From contig PMHI01000282.1 of the NCBI GenBank assembly GCA_003156615.1, positions 4,791-11,240 on the forward strand: a DNA stretch of 6,450 nucleotides, given 5' to 3'. Source of the DNA: Acidobacteriaceae bacterium. Its GTDB lineage: Bacteria > Acidobacteriota > Terriglobia > Terriglobales > SbA1. Each line of letters starts with the position of its first letter. Positions within the stretch are counted from its first letter, which is position 1. The notes under the pieces were generated by a model, which saw only the letters and a program-made list of their open reading frames with translations, made no database searches and was not told where the DNA came from. Of this stretch, positions 1 through 6,235 are shown one piece after another. The translations under genes and the position numbers were made by a program.

Positions 1-95
1 GAAGCGGTGGGCTCGCGGCGTGGGGATTTCTCCGGGCTGGGCTTGGTTTCGTGGGTGGACTGGCGGGGCATGGGTTGGGTTCGGCTCGGCTTCAT
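1..95 (-). CDS. Possible 5' end of a divergent hypothetical gene, cut by the left edge
   Basis: On the minus strand an open frame runs from the in-frame TAG near position 257 to the left edge without a stop. The first in-frame ATG is at 95-93 and a second is at 71-69. From the first ATG the peptide is hydrophilic and rich in Pro, Arg, Ser, Thr and Lys (it contains QSTHETKPSPEKS), and about 25 of 31 codons end in G or C, which resembles the confirmed genes here. There is no clear Shine-Dalgarno before either ATG. I do not recognise the product. The openness may be chance in GC-rich DNA, and a hydrophobic plus-strand frame (stop at 237-239) covers the same bases. It could also be the disordered tail of a longer protein or simply intergenic DNA. 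Confidence 0.25.
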   Translation of the reverse strand, partial: MKPSRTQPMPRQSTHETKPSPEKSPRREPTA

Positions 96-112
96 CTTAG
101 CAGCAAAAAGCT

Positions 113-143
113 GGGCTTCGGGCTTCAGCTGACGGGCTTCGGG
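113..143. repeat. Short direct repeat GGGCTTCGGG, two copies
   Basis: The ten bases GGGCTTCGGG occur at 113-122 and again at 134-143, 21 bases apart. The second copy runs into a small CGGG-AAA-CCCG hairpin (140-150). On the minus strand these read as GAAGCCC units, similar in flavour to dispersed GCTGAAGCC-type repeats I associate with acidobacterial intergenic regions, but that resemblance is from memory only. Two copies are too few to call a repeat family. Confidence 0.35.
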
Positions 144-294
144 AAACCCGTTGGGGTGATTGGTCGCATGAGACTGACGGGGGTTCGCCGAAGCCTGATC
201 GCTGTAGCCGGAAGCCCTGTTTTCCCCTACTGGGACTAAGACCAAAGAGTGTAACTACCGTGGGTGCAATGACATGGGAAGGCGGGAATCGCGA

Positions 295-303
295 TGCTAT
301 AAT
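295..303 (+). promoter_or_regulatory. Candidate extended -10 promoter for the secretin-pseudopilin operon
   Basis: TGC (295-297) directly precedes a perfect TATAAT (298-303), which is the TGn extended -10 form. The best-spaced -35 hexamer is TGGGAA at 275-280 (17-base spacer, only 3 of 6 consensus matches), so recognition would lean on the extended -10. Transcription would begin near 310, leaving a leader of about 107 bases before the secretin ATG. Two overlapping inverted repeats frame the hexamer: GCGAT/ATCGC (291-295 and 302-306) and GATGC/GCATC (293-297 and 305-309). These could be an operator. Confidence 0.5.
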
Positions 304-405
304 CGCATCCAAACGCTCTTGTTGTTTCGAATATAGCGTCATGTAAATCCCAGGTTCGCTGGCCTTAGGGGTAGGGACCGCGTGTCCGGCGAAGACTTTG
401 TAGAC

Positions 406-410
406 GAGGA
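406..410 (+). promoter_or_regulatory. Shine-Dalgarno GAGGA for the secretin
   Basis: GAGGA lies 7 bases before the ATG at 418, which is ideal spacing. With the signal peptide that follows, it fixes the secretin start. Confidence 0.75.
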
Positions 411-417
411 CTGACGA

Positions 418-2721
418 ATGAGACGTCTGATGCCCGCGGCAGTGGTGCTGCTCATCGTGGTTGCTATTCTGCCTGCCATCGCCGATAAGGCCAAGACGGC
501 CTACGAAAAAGGCGAGGACGCCGAGGCGCGCCAGAACTACGAGGGCGCCTACGAGTTCTTCAAGCAGGCATACGACCTCAAACCAAAGGATTTGCGCTAT
601 CGCACGTCGTTCGAGCGGATGCGCTTCAAAGCCGCCGCGTCGGTCGTACATCATGGACAGTTACTTCGCGAACAGGGCAAGCTGCAGGAGGCGCTGGCCG
701 AATTTCAAAAGGCGGCGCAGATCGACCCGTCGCTTTTTATCGCGCAGCAGGAGTTGAAGCGTACGTTGCAAATGATTAACGATGCCACCAATCCTCCGCC
801 CCAGGCGGCAGGTCCGCCCAGCAGCCTGGAGCGGAAGATCAAGGAAGCCCCAGGGCCAGTAGAACTCGCGGCCATTTCGAGCGTCCCCATCACCATCAAG
901 ATGACGGAAGATTCGAAGGTGGTCTATCAGACGATCGGGCAGATAGCCGGAGTCAACGTTCTGTTCGATTACGACTACACTTCGCGGCGCATCAAGGTCG
1001 AACTGAATGGAGTGACACTCGAAGAAGCGCTGGAGATTACGGCGCTGGAATCGAAGACCTTCTGGCGGCCGGTGACGAGCAACACCATCTTTGTGGCGCA
1101 GGATAGTCCGGCCAAGCGCAAGGAACTGGAACAGAGCGTTCTCAAGACTTTTTATCTTTCGAATATATCCGCGCCCACCGAGTTACAGGATGTGGTGAAT
1201 GCGATTCGCGCCGTGCTGGACGTACAAAGGGTGCAGCAGTTGCTCTCGCAAAATGCGCTGGTGGTACGGGGCACGCCCGACCAGATTGCGCTGGCCGAGA
1301 AACTGGTGGACGATCTGGATAAGGCACGTCCGGAAGTGGTCGTCGACATCGCGGTCTTGCAGATCAGCAAAGATAAATCGCGCACCCTGGGTTTGCTCCC
1401 GCCCAGCAGCGCTACGGTTACATTGCAGAGCAACATCAACACCAACACCACCACAACTTCCACGACCGGGACCACACCTACAACCACCACAGGGTCCAGC
1501 GGTACGGGCCTCGAGTTGAACACTCTGGGCAATTTGAACGCGACCGATTTTCAGGTGTCGATTGGCTCCGCGAACTTGTCGGCAGTGATGGGCGACAGCG
1601 ACACGAAGATGCTGCAGAATCCGCAGATCCGCACGCTCGATAACCAGAAGGCGACGCTCAAGATTGGCGAACGGGTGCCGGTAGCCACGGGATCGTTCCA
1701 GCCCGGAATCGGTGGTGTGGGCATCAACCCACTGGTCAACACGCAGTTTCAATATCTGGATGTGGGTGTCAACATTGACATCACCCCGCACATCCACGCC
1801 GACCGGGAAGTCACTTTGAAGATGGTGATGGAAATCTCCTCGGTAGTGGGTCAGTCGAGTATCGGCGGCATCAGCCAGCCCATCATCGGGCAGAAGAAAA
1901 TCGAGCCCGAAATCCGCCTGAGGGACGGTGAGACGAGCTTTATTGGCGGGATCCTGGACGATTCCCAGACCAAGTCGCTGGCTGGGATCCCGGGGTTGGC
2001 ACAGATCCCGATCCTGAGATACCTTTTTGGGCAGGTCACGCAAGACCATTCGCAGGACGAGACGGTCTTTGCCATCACCCCGCACATTATCCGCGGAGCC
2101 AGCGTCAATGAGTTGAACCAGCGGCCGATCGACATCGGGACCGCGAGCACCATTGAATTGCGGCACCTCAGCCGGGTGGCAGCGCCGGTTGCTCCAGCGG
2201 GTCAGGCCCCGGCAACTCCAGCGGGCCAGCCTCCCGCCAGTCCGGCGCCCGCCACTCCGCCACCGGCGAATCAAACCCCGAACCAGTCGGGGAATCCTGC
2301 GACCGGCGGTCCGAACTTCTTGTTTGATCCGTGGCAAATCACGGCGGTGAAGGGCAACACCTTTGTCGTGAACTTGCTGATTTCCGGCGCACAGAACGTT
2401 TATTCCGTACCGGTGCAGATGAATTACGACCCGGCCAAGCTGCAGTTGGTGAACGTTTCCAACGGCGGGTTCCTCTCCCAGGATGGGCAGGCCGTGGCCC
2501 TGGTGCACCGCGAAGATGAGACCAGCGGAACCCTCTCGGTCACGGCTTCACGGCCACCGGGGTCGGGTGGAGTTTCCGGGCAAGGGACCGTGGTCACGAT
2601 GACATTTCAGGCGAAGGCCAGCGGGCAGACGCCCCTGACCATTACCCGGGGTGGAGCGCTCGATCCCGGTCAACAGGCCATTAAGGTAAACGGAGCACAG
2701 GCTTCGGTGACCGTGCAATAG
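418..2721 (+). CDS. Outer-membrane secretin with N-terminal TPRs and C-terminal cohesin-like domain
   Basis: Predicted to be the ring-forming outer-membrane channel of a type II secretion or type IV pilus-like machine. Residues 1-22 form a Sec signal peptide (RR near the start, hydrophobic core 6-18, AIA before the likely cut); there is no lipobox. Two TPR-like units lie at about 24-57 and 74-107. An N0/STN-like domain spans about 157-228 and one N1-type ring domain about 244-301. The secretin core at about 306-560 carries typical signatures: TLDNQKATLKIGERVPVATG (406-425), VGVNIDITPHI (449-459), RLRDGETSFIGGIL near 500-513 and the GIPGLAQIPILRYLFG block (523-538). A Thr/Ser/Gly-rich insert sits at 338-364. 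A Pro/Ala linker (588-632) leads to a cohesin-like beta-sandwich (634-767) with the family pattern ...VPVQMNYDPAKLQLVNV. With only one clear N1 repeat it is closer to PilQ in ring-domain number than to classical GspD, but it lacks an obvious AMIN domain, so I give no symbol. It heads an operon with two pseudopilins, 40 bases upstream of the first. Confidence 0.93.
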   Translation: MRRLMPAAVVLLIVVAILPAIADKAKTAYEKGEDAEARQNYEGAYEFFKQAYDLKPKDLRYRTSFERMRFKAAASVVHHGQLLREQGKLQEALAEFQKAAQIDPSLFIAQQELKRTLQMINDATNPPPQAAGPPSSLERKIKEAPGPVELAAISSVPITIKMTEDSKVVYQTIGQIAGVNVLFDYDYTSRRIKVELNGVTLEEALEITALESKTFWRPVTSNTIFVAQDSPAKRKELEQSVLKTFYLSNISAPTELQDVVNAIRAVLDVQRVQQLLSQNALVVRGTPDQIALAEKLVDDLDKARPEVVVDIAVLQISKDKSRTLGLLPPSSATVTLQSNINTNTTTTSTTGTTPTTTTGSSGTGLELNTLGNLNATDFQVSIGSANLSAVMGDSDTKMLQNPQIRTLDNQKATLKIGERVPVATGSFQPGIGGVGINPLVNTQFQYLDVGVNIDITPHIHADREVTLKMVMEISSVVGQSSIGGISQPIIGQKKIEPEIRLRDGETSFIGGILDDSQTKSLAGIPGLAQIPILRYLFGQVTQDHSQDETVFAITPHIIRGASVNELNQRPIDIGTASTIELRHLSRVAAPVAPAGQAPATPAGQPPASPAPATPPPANQTPNQSGNPATGGPNFLFDPWQITAVKGNTFVVNLLISGAQNVYSVPVQMNYDPAKLQLVNVSNGGFLSQDGQAVALVHREDETSGTLSVTASRPPGSGGVSGQGTVVTMTFQAKASGQTPLTITRGGALDPGQQAIKVNGAQASVTVQ
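2192..2229 (+). repeat. Two near-identical 14-base units in the Pro/Ala linker
   Basis: CTCCAGCGGGTCAG (2192-2205) and CTCCAGCGGGCCAG (2216-2229) differ at one base and are 24 bases apart, in the same reading frame. They encode APAGQ and TPAGQ in the flexible linker before the cohesin-like domain. This suggests the linker grew by local duplication, a common feature of such linkers. Confidence 0.5.
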
Positions 2722-2761
2722 GGCCGGCGCGAGCCGCTCCTTCCGACGGTCTAACAGCGGG

Positions 2762-3250
2762 ATGTTTGAGATGCAGCTAAAAGCACTGCAGTGCGGGCGG
2801 AGGGCGAGGCCCGACCGGGGCTTTACGCTCCTTGAGTTGATGATCGCCACATCCATCCTGGTCGTTCTCTCAACCATGGCGGTGCCGTTGGCGCGGCTGA
2901 CCATACAGCGGGAGAAGGAGCGCCAACTGCGATTCGATTTATGGGAGATGCGCGACGCCATCGATCGCTACAAAGACGCAGCCGACCGGGGTGGGTTCCA
3001 GACGAAGGCGGACAGCCAGAACTATCCCCCCGATCTCGAAACGCTGGTGAAGGGCGTAGATGTGAATACCAAGAAAGTTCGCTTCCTGCGCCAGATTCCT
3101 GTTGATCCCATGACGGGCACCACAGAATGGGGCCTGCGTTCGATGCAAGATGATCCCGATTCCGACTCCTGGGGCGGGCAGAGCGTATTCGACGTCCATA
3201 CCAAGTCGGACGGGACGGCGCTGGACGGCACCAAGTATAAGGACTGGTAA
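2762..3250 (+). CDS. GspG-like pseudopilin (prepilin-type N-terminal cleavage/methylation protein)
   Basis: A 162-residue prepilin-like protein. Residues 1-20 are a basic leader ending in Gly20. Prepilin peptidase would cut before FTLLELM, making Phe21 the first mature residue, with the invariant Glu at mature position 5 (Glu25). A hydrophobic helix (about 21-45) serves as membrane anchor and pseudopilus core. The globular part has ETLVKG (about 93-98), an IPVDPMTG turn (112-119), an Asp-rich DDPDSDSWGG stretch and a C-terminal DGTKYKDW. This layout resembles the GspG/PulG fold, with DPMT where major pseudopilins usually have DPWG; the Asp-rich loop could bind calcium as in GspG (inference). 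The ATG at 2771 is an alternative start, with GCGGGA 8 bases before it, and would shorten the leader by three residues. It lies 40 bases after the secretin and its stop abuts the next pseudopilin, so it is probably co-transcribed with both. Confidence 0.88.
   Translation: MFEMQLKALQCGRRARPDRGFTLLELMIATSILVVLSTMAVPLARLTIQREKERQLRFDLWEMRDAIDRYKDAADRGGFQTKADSQNYPPDLETLVKGVDVNTKKVRFLRQIPVDPMTGTTEWGLRSMQDDPDSDSWGGQSVFDVHTKSDGTALDGTKYKDW
3239..3243 (+). promoter_or_regulatory. Shine-Dalgarno AAGGA for the second pseudopilin
   Basis: AAGGA lies inside the end of the upstream pseudopilin gene, 7 bases before the ATG at 3251. With the abutting TAA-ATG junction it supports this start and translational coupling of the two genes. 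Confidence 0.75.
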
Positions 3251-3655
3251 ATGGTAACAAGGCTACGTACGGGGCGGAACTCGGGATTCACCATGCTCGA
3301 AATGATGATCGTGATGATCATTATGGGGATCCTGCTGTCGATCGCCCTCCCCATTTATAGCCAGGCGATAGTGAGAGCGCGCGAGGCCGTCCTGCGTAAT
3401 GACCTGTTCGAGCTGCGCAAACTGATCTCCCAGTACACACTCGACAAGCAAAAAGCGCCGCAGTCGCTGGAAGACCTGGTACAGGGGGGCTACCTCAAAG
3501 AGATTCCCAAGGACCCGATGACGCATGAAGCGAACTGGGAGCCGAAGCAGGAAGATGTTCTGCTGTCCGTGGACCAGCAGGATCCTGGTATCGACGATGT
3601 GCATTCGGCGTCGAATGCGATGTCAAGCGACGGCACGGCGTATTCGACGTGGTGA
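3251..3655 (+). CDS. Second GspG-like pseudopilin, tandem paralogue
   Basis: A 134-residue prepilin-like protein. The leader is short and basic (Arg4, Arg6, Arg9) and ends in Gly12. The predicted cut precedes FTMLEMM, with the conserved Glu at mature position 5 (Glu17), followed by a very hydrophobic helix (about 13-40). The globular part repeats the landmarks of its upstream neighbour: a SLEDLV segment, IPKDPMTHEANW (85-96) and a DGTAYSTW C-terminus. The shared IPxDPMT and final DGTxYxxW point to a tandem duplication followed by divergence. The mature protein is about 20 residues shorter than its neighbour. It probably serves as a second subunit of the same periplasmic filament. Its ATG directly follows the TAA of the previous gene, behind a strong Shine-Dalgarno. 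No convincing rho-independent terminator follows its stop. Confidence 0.88.
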   Translation: MVTRLRTGRNSGFTMLEMMIVMIIMGILLSIALPIYSQAIVRAREAVLRNDLFELRKLISQYTLDKQKAPQSLEDLVQGGYLKEIPKDPMTHEANWEPKQEDVLLSVDQQDPGIDDVHSASNAMSSDGTAYSTW

Positions 3656-3680
3656 GGACGCCTCCGCCCACCGTCGAGCA

Positions 3681-3710
3681 TTGAACACTTCCACGCTCAG
3701 CAAGTAACAT
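3681..3710 (+). promoter_or_regulatory. Candidate promoter placing the transcript start at the hutU ATG
   Basis: TTGAAC (3681-3686) and TAACAT (3705-3710) are separated by 18 bases, each matching 4 of 6 consensus positions. Only six bases separate the -10 from the hutU ATG at 3717, so transcription would start at or beside the ATG. No Shine-Dalgarno is visible there, which fits a leaderless mRNA. The alternative is read-through from the pseudopilin operon. Confidence 0.35.
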
Positions 3711-3716
3711 CTATTC

Positions 3717-5393
3717 ATGCCCGTCGAAACTGGAACCCAGGTCCCTACCTCGATTCGCGCGCCGCGGGGCAACTCCATTACCTGCAAAGGCTGGCAGCAG
3801 GAAGCTGCCATGCGCATGCTCATGAACAACCTCGACGAGGAAGTCGCCGAGCGTCCCCAGGACCTTGTTGTGTATGGCGGAACGGGACGAGCGGCGCGGA
3901 GTTGGGAGGCATACCACGCCATCGTCGAGACTCTGAAGAAGCTCGAGAACGACGAGACTCTGCTGGTGCAGTCGGGCAAGCCTGTCGGTGTGTTCAAGAC
4001 GCACGATTATGCGCCGCGCGTGCTCATCGCCAATTCAAATCTCGTCGGCCATTGGTCGAACTGGGAGAAGTTCAACGAACTGGAGCGCGCCGGACTGATG
4101 ATGTATGGCCAGATGACGGCGGGCTCCTGGATCTACATTGGCTCGCAGGGGATTGTGCAGGGGACGTTTGAAACGTTTTCGGCGGCGGGAGAAAAACATT
4201 TCAGCGGAGATTTGGCGGGGAAGCTAATCGTCTCCGGAGGCATGGGCGGCATGGGTGGCGCGCAGCCGCTGGCCGCGACCATGACGGGCGCCGCGTTTCT
4301 GGGGATTGACGTTGATCCGGAACGCATCAAGAAGCGGCTGAAGACGGGCTATTGCGACTTCATGGTGAACTCGGTCGATGAAGCGCTGCGCATTTTGAAG
4401 AATGCGGTGCGCAAGAAAGAAAACGTTTCGGTGGGGCTGGTAGGGAATTGCGCGGACGTTATTCCGGAGTTGGCCGCGCGCGGCGTGGTGCCTGACATTC
4501 TCACCGATCAGACTTCGGCGCACGATCCGCTGAACGGATATGTTCCGAACGGCATGACGTTCGCCGAGGCGCTCGAACTGCGGCAGCGTGATCCCAAGGC
4601 GTATCAGGAAAGATCGCTCGACGCCCTCGCGCGGCATGTCGAAGGTATGCTGCGGCTGCAGAAGATGGGATCGGTGACCTTCGACTACGGCAATAACATC
4701 CGCACCTTTGCATTTCAGCGCGGCGTGAAGAATGCATACGACTTCCCGGGGTTTGTGCCCGCCTATATTCGTCCGCTGTTTTGCGAGGGGCGGGGGCCGT
4801 TTCGCTGGGTCGCGCTGTCGGGTGAGCCGTCGGACATTCACGTGACCGACGATCTGGTTCTGGAGTTGTTTCCCGAGGACCGGATCCTGCGCCGCTGGAT
4901 TGATCTGGCGCGCAAACGCATCAAGTTCCAGGGACTGCCGGCGCGCATTTGCTGGCTGGGATATGGTGAGCGGGCGCAATTCGGACTGGCGATGAATGAC
5001 TTGGTGAAGAAGGGGAAAATCAAAGCGCCGATCGTGATCGGACGTGATCACCTGGACTGCGGCTCAGTGGCGTCGCCGTTTCGAGAAACTGAGAGCATGA
5101 AAGACGGCTCAGACGCGGTCGCTGACTGGCCCCTGCTGAATGCTTTGCTGAACACGGCGGCCGGCGCGTCGTGGGTTTCGATTCACAACGGCGGCGGTGT
5201 GGGCATTGGATATTCGTTGCACGCCGGACAGGTCACCGTGGCCGATGGGACGGACGGGATGGCCAAGCGCATCGAACGCGTGCTCACGACTGATCCGGGC
5301 ATGGGCGTGATCCGGCACGTGGACGCGGGATATGACGAGGCGAAGGAGTTTGCGAAGAGCAAGGGCATCAGAGTGCCGACGGCCGAAAAATGA
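3717..5393 (+). CDS. hutU: Urocanate hydratase (urocanase)
   Basis: Converts urocanate and water to 4-imidazolone-5-propionate, the second step of histidine degradation, using tightly bound NAD+ as an electrophile; cytoplasmic. The 558-residue length is normal for bacterial HutU. Recognisable urocanase blocks, in order, are IRAPRGN near the N-terminus, [59 protein letters not shown], the glycine-rich NAD-binding segment [13 protein letters not shown] (174-186), [47 protein letters not shown] and [13 protein letters not shown]. Cys412 in ARICW corresponds to the active-site-region Cys410 of Pseudomonas putida urocanase. The start at 3717 gives a normal N-terminus, but no Shine-Dalgarno precedes it. 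It lies 61 bases after the pseudopilin operon and converges with vapC across 42 bases. The reading frame is intact. The next pathway gene, hutI, lies beyond the toxin-antitoxin pair. Confidence 0.97.
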   Translation: MPVETGTQVPTSIRAPRGNSITCKGWQQEAAMRMLMNNLDEEVAERPQDLVVYGGTGRAARSWEAYHAIVETLKKLENDETLLVQSGKPVGVFKTHDYAPRVLIANSNLVGHWSNWEKFNELERAGLMMYGQMTAGSWIYIGSQGIVQGTFETFSAAGEKHFSGDLAGKLIVSGGMGGMGGAQPLAATMTGAAFLGIDVDPERIKKRLKTGYCDFMVNSVDEALRILKNAVRKKENVSVGLVGNCADVIPELAARGVVPDILTDQTSAHDPLNGYVPNGMTFAEALELRQRDPKAYQERSLDALARHVEGMLRLQKMGSVTFDYGNNIRTFAFQRGVKNAYDFPGFVPAYIRPLFCEGRGPFRWVALSGEPSDIHVTDDLVLELFPEDRILRRWIDLARKRIKFQGLPARICWLGYGERAQFGLAMNDLVKKGKIKAPIVIGRDHLDCGSVASPFRETESMKDGSDAVADWPLLNALLNTAAGASWVSIHNGGGVGIGYSLHAGQVTVADGTDGMAKRIERVLTTDPGMGVIRHVDAGYDEAKEFAKSKGIRVPTAEK

Positions 5394-5435
5394 ACACCCA
5401 CCGCGGCGACACGAGCCTCCCGCGAAGAACCAGTT

Positions 5436-5837
5436 CTAATTCTCACTGGCGCGCCCTCTGAGGTATTCTCCCGGAAGCGCAATCGCAATCCCCTCAATCT
5501 TTTTATCCAAATACGGGCCGAAGTGTCGAACATCGCCCGTCAGCAAGTGAGTGGCGCGAGCTTCGATGGCGGCGAGCAGGATCGGCACATCCTTCTCTGG
5601 CAGAGAAATCCCGCGTGGAAGCGCCCTTTGGGCAGCCTCAAACAGATGAACGACTCCTGACAACTTGGTGAGCCGCGTCTGCTGATCTTCACCGGCAAGG
5701 TTGATTCTCGCTTCCTCCAACGCATACCGGGAGCTGCACAATACGACGATTTTGAGCTTCCAGAGTTGGAGCAGTCCCGCATCGGTCTGGTACGCCGCAG
5801 AAAACAGGACATTTGTGTCGAGAAATAGCCGGTCCAT
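5436..5837 (-). CDS. vapC: PIN-domain toxin, VapC-like ribonuclease
   Basis: A 133-residue single-domain PIN protein, the usual VapC size. PIN-domain toxins are Mg2+-dependent RNases that cut selected RNAs (often tRNA or rRNA) and block translation when unrestrained. The acidic active-site residues appear in the expected places: Asp7 in FLDTNVL, Glu41 or Glu42 in YALEEAR, Asp83 in PEKDVPIL and Asp102 in LLTGDVRHFG. The set looks complete, so the toxin is probably active. Its ATG directly follows the TAG of the antitoxin gene (TAGATG) and lacks a Shine-Dalgarno, implying translational coupling to the antitoxin. It converges with hutU and ends 42 bases from it, with no convincing terminator between. 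Its RNA target cannot be told from sequence alone. Confidence 0.9.
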   Translation of the reverse strand: MDRLFLDTNVLFSAAYQTDAGLLQLWKLKIVVLCSSRYALEEARINLAGEDQQTRLTKLSGVVHLFEAAQRALPRGISLPEKDVPILLAAIEARATHLLTGDVRHFGPYLDKKIEGIAIALPGEYLRGRASEN

Positions 5838-6122
5838 CTAGACAGGGCGCCGGTGGGGAATCAAATCCGGATCAAGGCCGAGCTTCCGGATTGCTCTTCG
5901 TGCCTTGCGGTAGTCGGCGGCGTCGATAGCGTTGGATAGCAGGAACTCCGCTTTGCGCTCAGGACTATATCTTTCTACCGGGACGACCATGGCGGGGCGA
6001 ATAAGGATGCCGTCGTCCTTCTCCTCGGCGATTACGATGCTGCCTTCTTCAATGCCGAATCGCTTGCGCAACTTTGCGGGTACAACGATCGCGCCGCGCT
6101 TTCCCACCCTTGCCGATTGCAT
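5838..6122 (-). CDS. vapB: AbrB/SpoVT-type antitoxin, VapB-like
   Basis: A 94-residue antitoxin. Residues 4-48 form a swapped-hairpin AbrB DNA-binding domain (VGKRGAIVVPAKLRKRFGIEEG, given here as VGKRGAIVVPAKLRK then RFGIEEG). The C-terminal half, from about 50, with YSPERKAEFLLSNAID and DPDLIPH, should wrap the PIN toxin and block its active site. Such proteins usually repress their own operon as a toxin-antitoxin complex. I chose the ATG at 6122-6120 because the AbrB fold begins there. The frame stays open to an ATG at 6245, but those extra 41 residues do not resemble the family and would cover the promoter. The gene is immediately upstream of vapC with no spacing. Only a weak purine run (TTGAAG) precedes the start. 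Confidence 0.88.
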   Translation of the reverse strand: MQSARVGKRGAIVVPAKLRKRFGIEEGSIVIAEEKDDGILIRPAMVVPVERYSPERKAEFLLSNAIDAADYRKARRAIRKLGLDPDLIPHRRPV

Positions 6123-6150
6123 AGCTTCAATACAGATGACTGAATGTCTA

Positions 6151-6179
6151 ATTGTATAACATGCCTGATATCCAGGCAA
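6151..6179 (-). promoter_or_regulatory. Promoter of the vapBC module
   Basis: Read on the minus strand, TTGCCT (6179-6174) is followed after exactly 17 bases by TACAAT (6156-6151), which is 5 of 6 consensus for the -10. Transcription would start near 6144, giving a leader of about 22 bases before vapB. The local DNA is AT-rich (about 37% GC over 6121-6180), unlike the rest of the window. Confidence 0.6.
6162..6178. promoter_or_regulatory. Inverted-repeat operator candidate for VapB/VapBC
   Basis: TGCCTG-ATATC-CAGGCA is a perfect inverted repeat with 6-base arms and a 5-base centre. It covers the -35 hexamer and part of the spacer of the vapBC promoter. Bound antitoxin or toxin-antitoxin complex would block polymerase there, the standard autoregulation of this class. 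The site also lies upstream of hutI, so it might influence that gene. Confidence 0.5.
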
Positions 6180-6235
6180 CCGGACATACCCAGGAATACA
6201 CTGTTGAGTCTCGATGCCTGCTAGACTGCTTGGGT

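Larger units (their letters stand above)
96..417. other. Intergenic region and leader upstream of the secretin operon
   Basis: This 322-base stretch holds no gene I can support on the plus strand. Its left part (about 100-160) is G-rich on the plus strand and contains two copies of GGGCTTCGGG and short hairpin-forming pieces. Its right part (about 240-360) is distinctly more AT-rich and contains the candidate promoter at 295-303. The last 100 bases would be the untranslated leader of the secretin mRNA and end in a clear Shine-Dalgarno. I could not match the leader to a known riboswitch class by eye. Confidence 0.5.

Noticed and set aside
51..239. 62-codon plus-strand open frame, Gly/Leu-rich
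   Set aside because: It has no Shine-Dalgarno, a repetitive Gly/Leu composition from G-rich DNA and no recognisable family. The frame is open to the left edge, so a gene end cannot be fully excluded, but nothing supports it.
310..405. Riboswitch or c-di-GMP aptamer in the secretin leader
   Set aside because: I looked for conserved aptamer cores and found only a weak GGAC-CGCGT-GTCC hairpin (375-387); there is nothing that identifies a known class.
97..654. 185-codon minus-strand open frame spanning the secretin start
   Set aside because: It runs antisense through the promoter, leader and signal-peptide region of the secretin; its composition looks like a shadow frame.
1183..2508. 441-codon open frame on the minus strand inside the secretin gene
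   Set aside because: It is fully antisense to a well-supported secretin. Its product shows no domain I recognise, and its openness follows from the codon bias of the real gene.
3654..3664. Terminator after the second pseudopilin (GAGG-ACG-CCTC)
   Set aside because: A 4-base stem with no following T run is too weak, so read-through towards hutU stays possible.
4224..5051. 275-codon open frame on the minus strand inside hutU
   Set aside because: It overlaps the conserved catalytic part of urocanase and has no recognisable product or start signal.
5402..5437. Terminator between hutU and vapC
   Set aside because: Only CGCGG/CCGCG (5-base stem, 13-base loop) and AGAAC-CA-GTTCT are seen. Neither is a stable hairpin with a T tract on either strand.
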